Source: Acidithiobacillus thiooxidans ATCC 19377 (lineage in GTDB: Bacteria; Pseudomonadota; Gammaproteobacteria; Acidithiobacillales; Acidithiobacillaceae). Taken from it: a stretch of DNA of 64,000 nt. Below, piece by piece: positions 1 to 7,621 of this stretch. How positions within the stretch are numbered: the first letter of the stretch is position 1; the number at the start of each line of letters is the position of its first letter. The notes under the pieces were generated by a model. It was not told where the DNA came from and did no database searches. It was given only the letters and a program-made list of their open reading frames with translations. The position numbers and the translations under genes are program-made. The DNA lies in assembly GCF_009662475.1 (NCBI RefSeq), contig NZ_CP045571.1, forward strand, positions 680,501 to 744,500. The letters are read 5' to 3'.

Positions 1-418
1 TTCCATCCAATAGCGCGGCGGCTTTCAATGCGTGCTGCACGGCCTCTTGTGCGGCTTTCTTCCGCGACTCGCTCAATTCCAGAGCGTTTTCCTTCTCCCG
101 TAGCAGGTACGCCATGACGGACAGAAAGGCAAAGCGCGGATGCTCTCCGTTCGGTTTCAGGAATAGCAGCGCGTCATCTATGGCGGGAATACCCACGCGC
201 TCAATGTCTGGCTGGCCTTCATAGATGTTGTCAGGCGCGGGGTGCGGTTTCCCAGCGGCTTCATATATCTGCATTTGCCAGCGTGCCATAGCGCCCTGAA
301 TATAGGCGCGTGCAAAGTCCCTGTCTGAAATTTTCCCCGCAGCATGGGCACGCTCGAAGGCTTCGGCAAACTCTCGGCGCTCGTTTTCCGTCTCGTCCAC
401 CATGTCTCCGGCACTCAT
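1..418 (-). CDS. Partial unknown protein of the integrative element
   Basis: An open frame runs from ATG at 418 to the window edge without a stop (about 139 codons visible, C-terminus missing). The start overlaps the integrase stop in an ATGA arrangement, so the two are probably translated together. The visible protein begins MSAGDMVDETENERREFAEA, is hydrophilic and charged, and looks largely helical, with no signal peptide or membrane segment. I do not recognise the family. Its position directly after the integrase suggests a gene of the same integrative element, perhaps a regulator or excision-associated protein, but nothing in the sequence shows a function. Confidence 0.6.
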   Translation of the reverse strand, partial: MSAGDMVDETENERREFAEAFERAHAAGKISDRDFARAYIQGAMARWQMQIYEAAGKPHPAPDNIYEGQPDIERVGIPAIDDALLFLKPNGEHPRFAFLSVMAYLLREKENALELSESRKKAAQEAVQHALKAAALLDG

Positions 419-1485
419 GCCGCACCCCCGCCCAGCATCTTAGAGGCCACCCGCTCCGCCAGTGAAGCGGTATGCTGAGGCGACAGGTGCGCGTATCTCT
501 GAACCATTGCCAGCGTTTTATGACCGAGTAACGCGGCCAATTCGGGCAGGCTGGCCCCATTCATTGCCGCCATGGATGCAAATGAATGGCGCAAGTCGTG
601 CCAATGGAAGCCCTCGATGCCTGCCGCCTGTAACGCCTTTTCCCAAGGCTGGCGCAAGTCCACGGCCTGCTTAGGATTCACGCGGGAAGGGAACAACAGG
701 TCAGTATCTATCCGGCGCACTCTGGCCCTCAGCAGCGCCAGCACAGGGGCGGCAAGGTGCAGAGCGCGGCGGCTGCCGTTCTTGGTCTCCTCAAGCTGCA
801 AGGTGGCCCTGTTCAGGTCTATCTGTGACCATGACGCGCCCATCGTCTCAGCCTGCCTGCCGCCAGTGGTCAGCGCCAGCAGCACGGCAAGATATAAATC
901 ATCATTGGCGGATTCTTTGCAGGCTAATAGCAGGCGTTCGCGCTCATCGTCTGACAGGTAGCGCACGCGGCCACGGGGTAGGCTTGGCTTAGGTACGCGG
1001 TGCATGGGGCTTTGCTCCATCCATTCCCAAGTTTTCACGGCCTCAGACAGTACGGACGCCAAGGCCTGCCTATAGTGGGATACCGTCTGGGCGGCGCGGG
1101 GTCTGTCCGGGTGGCGTTCGCTGGGTTCCAGTGCCAACGCTTGCAATGCGTCATTGATGGCTGGCGCTGTCAGGTCTGCCAGTGTCACGGTGCCCAGCTT
1201 GTTCCGCCACCAGTGCAACAGAGGGCGGCGGTTGTGCGCTGTCTTAATGCCGGGCAACTTCTCCCGCTCGTAACGCTCGATAGCCTCCGCCAGTGTGTGG
1301 CGTTTGGCTTCCACGGTCTGGAAGTACCGACCTTCCCTTATGGCGGCCTCGGTCTGGGTGCCCCATTGCTTGGCTTTGCTGAGACTGGCGAACGTGGCGG
1401 ACTGGACAGGCTGGCCCCGTAGTCTGACCTTCACCCGGTAGGATGTTGCGCCATCGGTTCCGGTGCGCTTCTCTATGGCTGCCAT
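415..1485 (-). CDS. int: Tyrosine-type site-specific integrase
   Basis: A 356-aa phage-type tyrosine recombinase that would integrate and excise the element at the neighbouring tRNA gene. The family layout is visible: an N-terminal arm-binding/SAM-like region (about residues 1-150) and a catalytic domain with Arg210 (TTGGRQAE), a candidate Lys235, the HDLR box at 296-299, His322 in LLGHKT and the nucleophile Tyr331 in QRYAHL. All catalytic positions are present, so it is likely active. I chose the ATG at 1485 because GGAGGG lies 7 nt upstream; an in-frame ATG at 1500 would overlap that ribosome-binding site. The gene reads away from tRNA-Arg(CCT), about 430 bp distant, which is the usual arrangement for elements integrated in tRNA 3' ends. 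Confidence 0.93.
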   Translation of the reverse strand: MAAIEKRTGTDGATSYRVKVRLRGQPVQSATFASLSKAKQWGTQTEAAIREGRYFQTVEAKRHTLAEAIERYEREKLPGIKTAHNRRPLLHWWRNKLGTVTLADLTAPAINDALQALALEPSERHPDRPRAAQTVSHYRQALASVLSEAVKTWEWMEQSPMHRVPKPSLPRGRVRYLSDDERERLLLACKESANDDLYLAVLLALTTGGRQAETMGASWSQIDLNRATLQLEETKNGSRRALHLAAPVLALLRARVRRIDTDLLFPSRVNPKQAVDLRQPWEKALQAAGIEGFHWHDLRHSFASMAAMNGASLPELAALLGHKTLAMVQRYAHLSPQHTASLAERVASKMLGGGAA

Positions 1486-1487
1486 GC

Positions 1488-1544
1488 TCAAGCCCTCCAA
1501 ATGGTGAGGGCTGGCGCTGTATGCGGTAAACTGTGCTTATCCAT
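1488..1544 (-). CDS. Possible 18-aa leader peptide ahead of the integrase
   Basis: A short frame (MDKHSLPHTAPALTIWRA) starts at an ATG preceded by AAGGAG at 6 nt spacing, a better ribosome-binding site than most genes here have. It stops 2 nt before the integrase ATG, and its last codons cover the integrase ribosome-binding site. That layout would let its translation control integrase translation. It is too short for similarity to help and could be chance. Confidence 0.4.
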   Translation of the reverse strand: MDKHSLPHTAPALTIWRA

Positions 1545-1919
1545 TGCAGGCTCCTTGTCAGTTTGCCTTGGTAGGGTCGGGCGGGTGCTGATAACACCCC
1601 TCGGCCTGTTTTTTATTATAGCAACACGGCAAAAAAAGGCAACACAGGCTGAGCAAGCCCATGCTGTTACAACACAAGGCAATGATTTATATATTATCAG
1701 TCCGCCATGAAACGGAGTATGGGGCACTAGTGGGACAGTGCGGGACAAAATGGGGCACTTATCCACAGGTCAGACGGTTGTCACAGTGACACCAGAGGGA
1801 AGGTTTAAGGGTGCGGTTTGGGTTCCGGTGAGTGCCCACGGCTTGCGGCTTAGTGTCCCAAGAGTGCCCCATGACGGGGTTTTGATAGTCTGGAATGTTG
1901 CTTAACTAGTTGTTTTATT
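1545..1919. repeat. Integrase-tRNA gap with repeated 10-bp motif (putative arm sites)
   Basis: No convincing gene is present in this stretch between the integrase leader and the tRNA. The 10-mer ATGGGGCACT occurs at 1719-1728 and 1750-1759 in direct orientation, 31 bp apart, and inverted at 1863-1872. Related half-copies (gtgggacagt, gcgggacaaa) lie between them. Repeats of this kind beside a tyrosine integrase and its attachment site are typical of arm-type integrase binding sites. A perfect DnaA-box sequence, TTATCCACA, lies at 1759-1767 and abuts the second copy. The functional assignment is inference. Confidence 0.45.
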
Positions 1920-1995
1920 TGGTGCCCCGAGCGCGAATCGAACGCGCGACCTACCGCTTAGGAGGCGGTTGCTCTATCCACTGAGCTACCGGGGC
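1920..1995 (-). tRNA. tRNA-Arg (anticodon CCT)
   Basis: The minus strand folds as a 76-nt tRNA with CCA encoded. The acceptor stem is GCCCCGG paired with TCGGGGC. The D-arm contains AGCTCAGTGGATAGAGC, the anticodon stem is ACCGC/GCGGT around loop CTCCTAA (anticodon CCT), and the T-arm carries GTTCGATTC. It reads AGG codons. The 3' end abuts the integrative element, so the last part of the tRNA is the likely attachment core, and the element restores the complete tRNA sequence here. Confidence 0.95.
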
Positions 1996-2069
1996 ATGAG
2001 TCTAGTCTAGCAAAAGCAGGTTACCGGCGGCGAGTCCCCGGTTTATTCGCAGCAGCCAAGCAGATGCTT

Positions 2070-3077
2070 TCAGGTTAAGGCAAAAAAATACGTGGCATAG
2101 CACAAACCGTTTACTGCAAAGTGATAAGGACGCAGGATGACCCCACGTATGACCAGCAAGTAGGTATAAGTGCCGGCCAACAAAGTGAGTCCCGCCCCCA
2201 GCAGTACGGGGAAGGAGGGCGACCAGGGGGTGAGTAATACGCCAATGGCAGGCAGGAGGCTGCCCTGAAAAACCAGCGCACCGGTGATGTTGCCAAAGGC
2301 GAGGGTATCTTTGCCGCGCCGAATCCAGAGGATGCTGTTGATTTTTTCCGGAAGCTCAGTGGCTATGGGAACCACCAGCAGCGACAGGATCAGCGCCGAG
2401 ATGCCCAGCCAGTGGGATAACCCTTCAATACCATCCACAAATAAACTGGCACCGAACACTATCATGCCCAAGCCGATCGCCAGTTGCAGCAGAATCACCG
2501 GCATTTGCACGGGCAAACCCGCTTTGCTGAGGTATAAGGCATGACCAGCTTCTGTGCCATGACCCTCGGCAACCAGGGCTGCCGAAGCGCGTAGGGTGAC
2601 CAGCACATATAAAAAATACAGGGTGATCAGAATCAGGGCGATGCCGACTCGTACCAGGGTAATATGATGAGGGACAAACAAGGCGACGCAGGAGAGGCCA
2701 AAAGCCGCCAGAAACCATCCCAGATCACGGCGTATTCCGCTGGGTTCTGGCTGCAGGGCACCCTGCCAGCCCCGTTGCGGAGACACAAAAATGGCCATCA
2801 GAAATAAGGTCAGGGTGGATAACATCATGGGCGCGCCCAGAATGGCACCGACACCGACTTCTTCACCAAGATGGGCGGGTTTTCCCGATGCGGCCGCAAA
2901 TACCGCGACGATGGGGACCATGGCCTCCGGCAGTGCCGTGCCTACAGCGGCAAATATCGAACCGGTGACGCCTTCGGATATGCCGAGGCGGTCACCCAGA
3001 TGTTCCAGGGCATTGGTAAACGCCTCGGCCCCGGCGAGGATGATGATCAGGGCAGCAATCAGCAGGAGTATATTCAT
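2070..3077 (-). CDS. Sodium/calcium exchanger family membrane protein
   Basis: A 335-aa inner-membrane antiporter of the CaCA superfamily, the group of YrbG-type Ca2+ or K+-dependent Na+ exchangers. The two inverted alpha repeats that form the ion path are both visible: GTALPEAMVPIVA near residue 46 and PIATELPEKINS near residue 237, each with the family's acidic residue (E51 and its partner). About ten hydrophobic segments surround them. The ion cannot be told from sequence; calcium or sodium for protons is most likely. It stands upstream of tRNA-Arg on the same strand and is divergent from the gene at 3200. No strong ribosome-binding site precedes the ATG, but no better start is present. 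Confidence 0.85.
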   Translation of the reverse strand: MNILLLIAALIIILAGAEAFTNALEHLGDRLGISEGVTGSIFAAVGTALPEAMVPIVAVFAAASGKPAHLGEEVGVGAILGAPMMLSTLTLFLMAIFVSPQRGWQGALQPEPSGIRRDLGWFLAAFGLSCVALFVPHHITLVRVGIALILITLYFLYVLVTLRASAALVAEGHGTEAGHALYLSKAGLPVQMPVILLQLAIGLGMIVFGASLFVDGIEGLSHWLGISALILSLLVVPIATELPEKINSILWIRRGKDTLAFGNITGALVFQGSLLPAIGVLLTPWSPSFPVLLGAGLTLLAGTYTYLLVIRGVILRPYHFAVNGLCYATYFFALT

Positions 3078-3199
3078 GAATGGATTATGCCACAGTGGTC
3101 TGTATCCACAACGACAAAAAACAGTCGCAAGATGAGTTTCAGCGTGGATTATGTTTATACTGCAAGCATCATCTGGAATGACCGAGGCAGGAGCAGAGT

Positions 3200-3823
3200 A
3201 TGCAAAAGTTGTGCAGTTTCTTCGATCGGGATATTTACCATGTAGAAGGTGGGGGCGTACAGCCAGCAGTATATTTTATTGCCGATAAAGATGCCGGGGG
3301 CATTCTCGTCAACGCGCCGGAATATACCGAGGTATTGAAGGCAGAACTGGAAGCTTTGGCTCCGCTGCAGATATTGTTTTTGCCCAGCCATTTTGGGGCT
3401 CAGGATGTGTTGCTCTGGAAGCAGGCCGGTTGCAAGCTGGTGGCGCAGCCCGCCGAGGCCCAATTTTTGAACACGCCCATTGATATTGCCCTGGATAGCA
3501 AGTTGCGCCTGACGCGCACCATTGATTTTCTGCCCATGTCCGGCCGCACTCCCGGCAGTTGTGCTTTACGCCTGAAAAACAAGCCGGGTGCCATTTTTTT
3601 CGGTCCCATCCTCGAATGTGCCAGTCCGGACCAGTGGCCGACCCTGCTGGCCCATGCCGATGATCATTGCTGGGAAACCCGCATTTTCGGCAGCCTCGGT
3701 CTTCAGGATGTGCATTTTGAATATGCCTTCACAGATACCTTTGTGGCAGACAGGACGCCCGTTGGTCCCGGGGCAGATCTGGCGATTCAAACAGAACTGC
3801 AGGCGGCTCTCGACGCCGACTGA
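3200..3823 (+). CDS. Metallo-beta-lactamase-fold-like protein with degenerate metal motif
   Basis: A 207-aa soluble protein with the look of a metallo-beta-lactamase fold: a strand-rich N-terminus (VYFIADKDAGGILVNAP) and then LFLPSHFGAQD, where active enzymes have the THxHxDH zinc motif. Only one His and the Asp remain, so a metal hydrolase activity is doubtful and a structural or binding role is possible. The C-terminal part contains SGRTPGSCAL, matching the region after the second metal His in the family (HTPGS). GGAGCAGAGT precedes the ATG. It stands alone between the divergent antiporter gene and deaD. The assignment to the fold is moderate, and the function is unknown. Confidence 0.6.
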   Translation: MQKLCSFFDRDIYHVEGGGVQPAVYFIADKDAGGILVNAPEYTEVLKAELEALAPLQILFLPSHFGAQDVLLWKQAGCKLVAQPAEAQFLNTPIDIALDSKLRLTRTIDFLPMSGRTPGSCALRLKNKPGAIFFGPILECASPDQWPTLLAHADDHCWETRIFGSLGLQDVHFEYAFTDTFVADRTPVGPGADLAIQTELQAALDAD

Positions 3824-3916
3824 TTTTGCCGAAGCGCATTTATCGACAAGAAAACACTGCAAATTCGCGATAATTGGCGTATAGTTCTGACCCTGAATTC
3901 TCTTCCGGGTGTGTCC

Positions 3917-5785
3917 ATGTCTCAACAATCTGATCTCCGTTTTAGTGATTTTGCTCTCGCCGAACCTTTGCAGAAGGCGGTGGCGGAGATCGGCTATGAA
4001 CAGCCTTCCCCGATTCAGGAGCAAAGTATCCCGCCGCTGCTGGAAGGCCGTGATGTCATTGGCCTCGCCCAGACAGGTACGGGTAAGACGGCGGCTTTTG
4101 CCTTGCCACTGCTCAGTCGCGTCGACATCAGCCTGCGCATTCCGCAATTGCTCGTTCTGGCTCCCACTCGCGAATTGGCCATCCAGGTTGCCGAGGCCAT
4201 GCAAAGCTACGCCAAATTTCTGCCGGGTTTTCATGTATTGCCTATTTACGGTGGACAATCCATGGGCTTGCAACTGAAGCAACTGCAGCGGGGGGTACAT
4301 GTAGTGGTAGGGACTCCGGGGCGTATTCAGGATCATTTGCGCCGCAAAACCCTGCGCCTTGACCAATTACAGGCGGTAGTTCTGGATGAGGCCGACGAAA
4401 TGCTGCGCATGGGCTTCATTGATGCAGTGGAAGACATCCTGCAGCACACGCCGGATGGTCGGCAGGTGGCCTTGTTCTCGGCGACCATGCCCGATGCCAT
4501 TCGCCGGATTGCGAAAACCTATCTCAAGGACCCTCTTGAAATCAAAATCAAGTCGGCGACGACCACCGTAGCCACTATTCGTCAGCGTTACTGGCAAGTG
4601 AGTGGTACCCACAAGCTGGATGCGCTGACGCGGATTCTGGAAGTCGAAGACAGTAATGCCTGGATTGTATTTGTCCGCACCAAAACTGCGACTGTAGAAC
4701 TCGCCGAGCGTCTGGAAGCACGCGGTTATGCCTGCGGTGCCCTGAATGGTGATCTGAGTCAGGCCCTGCGTGAACAAACCATCGAACGCTTGAAATCCGG
4801 TGCGCTGGACATTGTGATTGCTACGGATGTCGCGGCGCGGGGCCTGGATGTGGAACGCATCACCCACGTCATTAATTACGATATTCCCAATGATACCGAG
4901 GCTTATGTGCATCGGATTGGGCGTACCGGACGGGCAGGACGAACCGGTGATGCCATCCTCTTTGTGGCGCCGCGCGAGCGTCATTTGTTGCGGGCTATTG
5001 AAAAGGCTACCGGCCAGACGATTACGGCTATGCATCTGCCGAGCATCGAAGATGTGGCCGACCGCCGCATGACCCAGTTCAAGGACCAATTGTCGGAAGT
5101 GATCAATGCTCAGGATTTGTCGGTTTTTGAATCGCTCATTGCCGATTATCAGCAGGAACATGACGTGGGCCTCAGTGAAATTGCGGCAGCTCTGGCCTAC
5201 ATGGTGCAAAAAGAACGGCCACTGGTGCCTGTTGAAGAACCCACCCGGCCCATGCGTACTGAGTCCTCAGGATCGGGGCGGCCAAGTCCTTCACGGCGGC
5301 GCGGCGATGACGAAAGGCCAGTGCGCAGTGATCGCGGTGCTAACCGCACACCCCGTAAACCCCTTGCTGATGATCAGCCGATGCGGCGCTTCCGTCTGGA
5401 TGTCGGCGAAGATCACGGCGCCCAGATCAAAAATATTGTCGGCGCTATTGCCAATGAGGCAGGGATTCCCAGTCGCAATATCCGCAAGGTGGAAATCCAC
5501 GGCGAGTACAGTACGGTAGAGTTACCGGCGGATCTTCCTGCGGCCGCCTTGCAGCATTTGCAGAAAGTCTGGGTGGCGGGACGGCCGTTACAAATTGCCC
5601 CACAAGAAGCTGGAGGCGATAAATCGGGAGCACCCCGTCGGTCTTCAGCACCACGTGCGCGTACCGGGGGAGACGCGAAACCATCCAGAAAGATTTTGTC
5701 GGCAACTACCAAGCCATCGAAAGGTGAGGGTAAACCGCGTGGTAACTCGGCTGGCAAGCGCAAAAAGCCAACGAGAGAGAGTTAG
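3917..5785 (+). CDS. deaD: DEAD-box ATP-dependent RNA helicase, DeaD/CsdA type
   Basis: A 622-aa cold-shock type RNA helicase that unwinds structured mRNA and helps ribosome assembly. Motifs appear in order: Q-motif SPIQEQSIP, Walker A AQTGTGKT (51-58), PTRELA, TPGR, DEAD (157-160), SAT (188-190), then ARGLD and HRIGRTGRAGR in the second RecA lobe. After a linker rich in Arg/Ser/Pro (about 430-490) comes a DbpA/CsdA RNA-binding domain (RLDVGEDHGAQIKNIVGAIA). The C-tail is basic (RKKPTRES). The ATG at 3917 is preferred over GTG at 3911, but the ribosome-binding site is weak for both. It converges on a cold-shock protein gene and shares a terminator with it. Confidence 0.95.
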   Translation: MSQQSDLRFSDFALAEPLQKAVAEIGYEQPSPIQEQSIPPLLEGRDVIGLAQTGTGKTAAFALPLLSRVDISLRIPQLLVLAPTRELAIQVAEAMQSYAKFLPGFHVLPIYGGQSMGLQLKQLQRGVHVVVGTPGRIQDHLRRKTLRLDQLQAVVLDEADEMLRMGFIDAVEDILQHTPDGRQVALFSATMPDAIRRIAKTYLKDPLEIKIKSATTTVATIRQRYWQVSGTHKLDALTRILEVEDSNAWIVFVRTKTATVELAERLEARGYACGALNGDLSQALREQTIERLKSGALDIVIATDVAARGLDVERITHVINYDIPNDTEAYVHRIGRTGRAGRTGDAILFVAPRERHLLRAIEKATGQTITAMHLPSIEDVADRRMTQFKDQLSEVINAQDLSVFESLIADYQQEHDVGLSEIAAALAYMVQKERPLVPVEEPTRPMRTESSGSGRPSPSRRRGDDERPVRSDRGANRTPRKPLADDQPMRRFRLDVGEDHGAQIKNIVGAIANEAGIPSRNIRKVEIHGEYSTVELPADLPAAALQHLQKVWVAGRPLQIAPQEAGGDKSGAPRRSSAPRARTGGDAKPSRKILSATTKPSKGEGKPRGNSAGKRKKPTRES

Positions 5786-5793
5786 AAAATATA

Positions 5794-5822
5794 AAAACCG
5801 GATGCGCGAAACATCCGGTTTT
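5794..5822. terminator. Bidirectional terminator between deaD and csp
   Basis: A perfect 11-bp stem (AAAACCGGATG / CATCCGGTTTT) around the 7-nt loop CGCGAAA. T-runs follow on both strands because the stem itself ends in A/T. It serves the convergent deaD (+) and csp (-) genes. Confidence 0.9.
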
Positions 5823-5837
5823 AACGCTGAGCCCTAA

Positions 5838-6041
5838 TTAAGCCCGGCGGACCTTTTCGGCCTGCAGACCTTTGGGTCCACGAGTGACTTCAAAGTTGAC
5901 CCTTTCACCTTCAGCCAGGGTTTTGAAACCCGTACCTTCAATGGCGGAATGGTGCACAAACACGTCTTCCTTACCATCTTCAGGTGTAATGAAACCAAAT
6001 CCCTTACTGTCATTGAACCACTTCACTGTACCAACCGCCAT
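5838..6041 (-). CDS. Cold-shock protein, CspA family
   Basis: A 67-aa single cold-shock domain that binds single-stranded nucleic acid. RNP1 (KGFGFITP) and RNP2 (VFVHHSAI) are both intact, and the length equals the family norm. The start at MAVGTVKWF is chosen because GGGGTGTG lies just upstream and the family begins here; an in-frame ATG 21 nt earlier adds an unlikely extension. Pairing with the convergent helicase deaD, also a cold-response gene, is notable but may be coincidental. Confidence 0.95.
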   Translation of the reverse strand: MAVGTVKWFNDSKGFGFITPEDGKEDVFVHHSAIEGTGFKTLAEGERVNFEVTRGPKGLQAEKVRRA

Positions 6042-6146
6042 TTCACACCCCAAAATAATCAAAAATAGCCCAACCGGCTACTTTCAAGAATAGCATATAC
6101 CTGCCCCTGCGCAAGTTGCTATGCTGATCAGCCTGTTAGCGTATAT

Positions 6147-7535
6147 TCAGCTTTTGGAAATGCCGTGTTTTTCCATCAGGCGATATAAAGACACCCGCGA
6201 AATGCCCAGCTGGCGGGCAGCCATGCTGACGCTGCCGCGACTTTGTGCCAGTGCTCCACGAATACTACTGGCTTCGGCACTGTCACGGGCTTCATTCAGG
6301 GTGACCTGCATGCGTGAATTGGTGCGCCGCTCCAGACCTAAATCAACCAGTGAAATCAGGAATTTTTCACACATGACCATGGCTCGACGGACACGATTGA
6401 TGAGTTCCCGGATATTGCCCGGCCAGTCATAATGATTCATGGCATGGAGTGCTTCTTCGCTGAATCCTTTGACTCGATGTGCTTTTTCATCCGAAAAGCG
6501 CGTGAATATATATTGCGCCAACAAGGGAATGTCACCCACACGATCACGCAAAGGCGGCATTTTTATCTGCAACACATTCAAGCGGTAGTAAAGGTCCTGT
6601 CGGAAACGTCCGTCCTTGATGGCTGCTTCCAGATTAATATGGGTGGCAGCGAGCACGCGGACATTGACTTCTATATCCTGACGGCCACCAACGCGGTGAA
6701 TGGTTTTTTCCTGTAAAAAACGCAGCAGATTGGTTTGCAGGTCCATCGGCAAGTCGCCAATTTCGTCCAGAAAAAGGGTTCCGTCAGTGGCAGACTCAAT
6801 GCGTCCGATTTTGCGTTCATGGGCACCGGTAAAAGAACCTTTTTCATGCCCGAATAATTCTGATTGAATCAGGTTGGCAGGAAGAGCACCACAATTGACG
6901 GCTATAAAGGGCCCTTCTTTACGCGTGGACCTTTCATGAATAGCTTGAGCTGTCAGTTCTTTGCCCGTCCCGCTTTCGCCCGTGATGAGAACGGGCGCTT
7001 CTACGCCAGCGACTTTGCGAATTTCCTGATAGATTTTCTGCATCTGGTCACTGGCGCCAACCATCTGGCTTTCGGGATGATGGTGAAGATCCCACTGTCC
7101 GCCCTGAAAGGTGTCAGCCGTCATTTCTGCCATTCCAAATGCGTGTCCCAAGGTGATGGACAGACGCAGGGCATCTAAAGGCAAGGTGTGATAATCATAA
7201 AATGCGCTACCAATCAGCTGACGGAAAGCCGGTTGTTCAGCGGCATTGGGGGGGATCAAGGCAATCCATTTCAGCATGGTGGACTGGGCGAGCATCAGTT
7301 CGACACGATGCGCATGATCCACGAACTCTTTCTGGCTGAAGCCGACTACGCCAACCAGCGCGCCGCTTTTGCTGGCGTATTGGGGAGCCTCTGCTAAAGA
7401 GGGTGCATAAATGATACTCCAGCCTTCTTCTTTCAAAATTCCTGTAGAGGCAGCAATGATCTCTTTTTCACCCACATACAATACACTGCGTTCTATTGAC
7501 GGATCGGAGAGTTTGAGCTTGGCATTTTTGGGCAT
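6147..7535 (-). CDS. Sigma-54-dependent activator with degenerate receiver domain, VpsR-like
   Basis: A 462-aa enhancer-binding protein that would activate RNA polymerase carrying sigma-54. The N-terminal ~135 residues look like a receiver-type fold ([14 protein letters not shown]...) without the phosphorylatable Asp setting, as in VpsR-type regulators. The AAA+ domain follows, with Walker A GESGTGKE, the sigma-54 contact loop as GSFTGA (standard GAFTGA with A to S), Walker [12 protein letters not shown] and LYYRLNV. A Fis-type helix-turn-helix closes the protein ([20 protein letters not shown]). VpsR itself responds to cyclic di-GMP in Vibrio; that input is only an analogy here. GAAGGAG precedes the ATG. 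It reads in the same direction as priA, which ends 86 bp upstream. Confidence 0.85.
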   Translation of the reverse strand: MPKNAKLKLSDPSIERSVLYVGEKEIIAASTGILKEEGWSIIYAPSLAEAPQYASKSGALVGVVGFSQKEFVDHAHRVELMLAQSTMLKWIALIPPNAAEQPAFRQLIGSAFYDYHTLPLDALRLSITLGHAFGMAEMTADTFQGGQWDLHHHPESQMVGASDQMQKIYQEIRKVAGVEAPVLITGESGTGKELTAQAIHERSTRKEGPFIAVNCGALPANLIQSELFGHEKGSFTGAHERKIGRIESATDGTLFLDEIGDLPMDLQTNLLRFLQEKTIHRVGGRQDIEVNVRVLAATHINLEAAIKDGRFRQDLYYRLNVLQIKMPPLRDRVGDIPLLAQYIFTRFSDEKAHRVKGFSEEALHAMNHYDWPGNIRELINRVRRAMVMCEKFLISLVDLGLERRTNSRMQVTLNEARDSAEASSIRGALAQSRGSVSMAARQLGISRVSLYRLMEKHGISKS

Positions 7536-7621
7536 GTTTACTCCTTCGAATTTGTTACGAGTGTCGCATAAATTTCACGCATACCCAAAATATATAGGCG
7601 CTTTTACCCATCACGCCGGAA

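Noticed and set aside
3566-4366. 266-codon minus-strand frame
   Set aside because: Lies opposite the 3200 gene and deaD; no motif, and the helicase motifs on the plus strand are complete.
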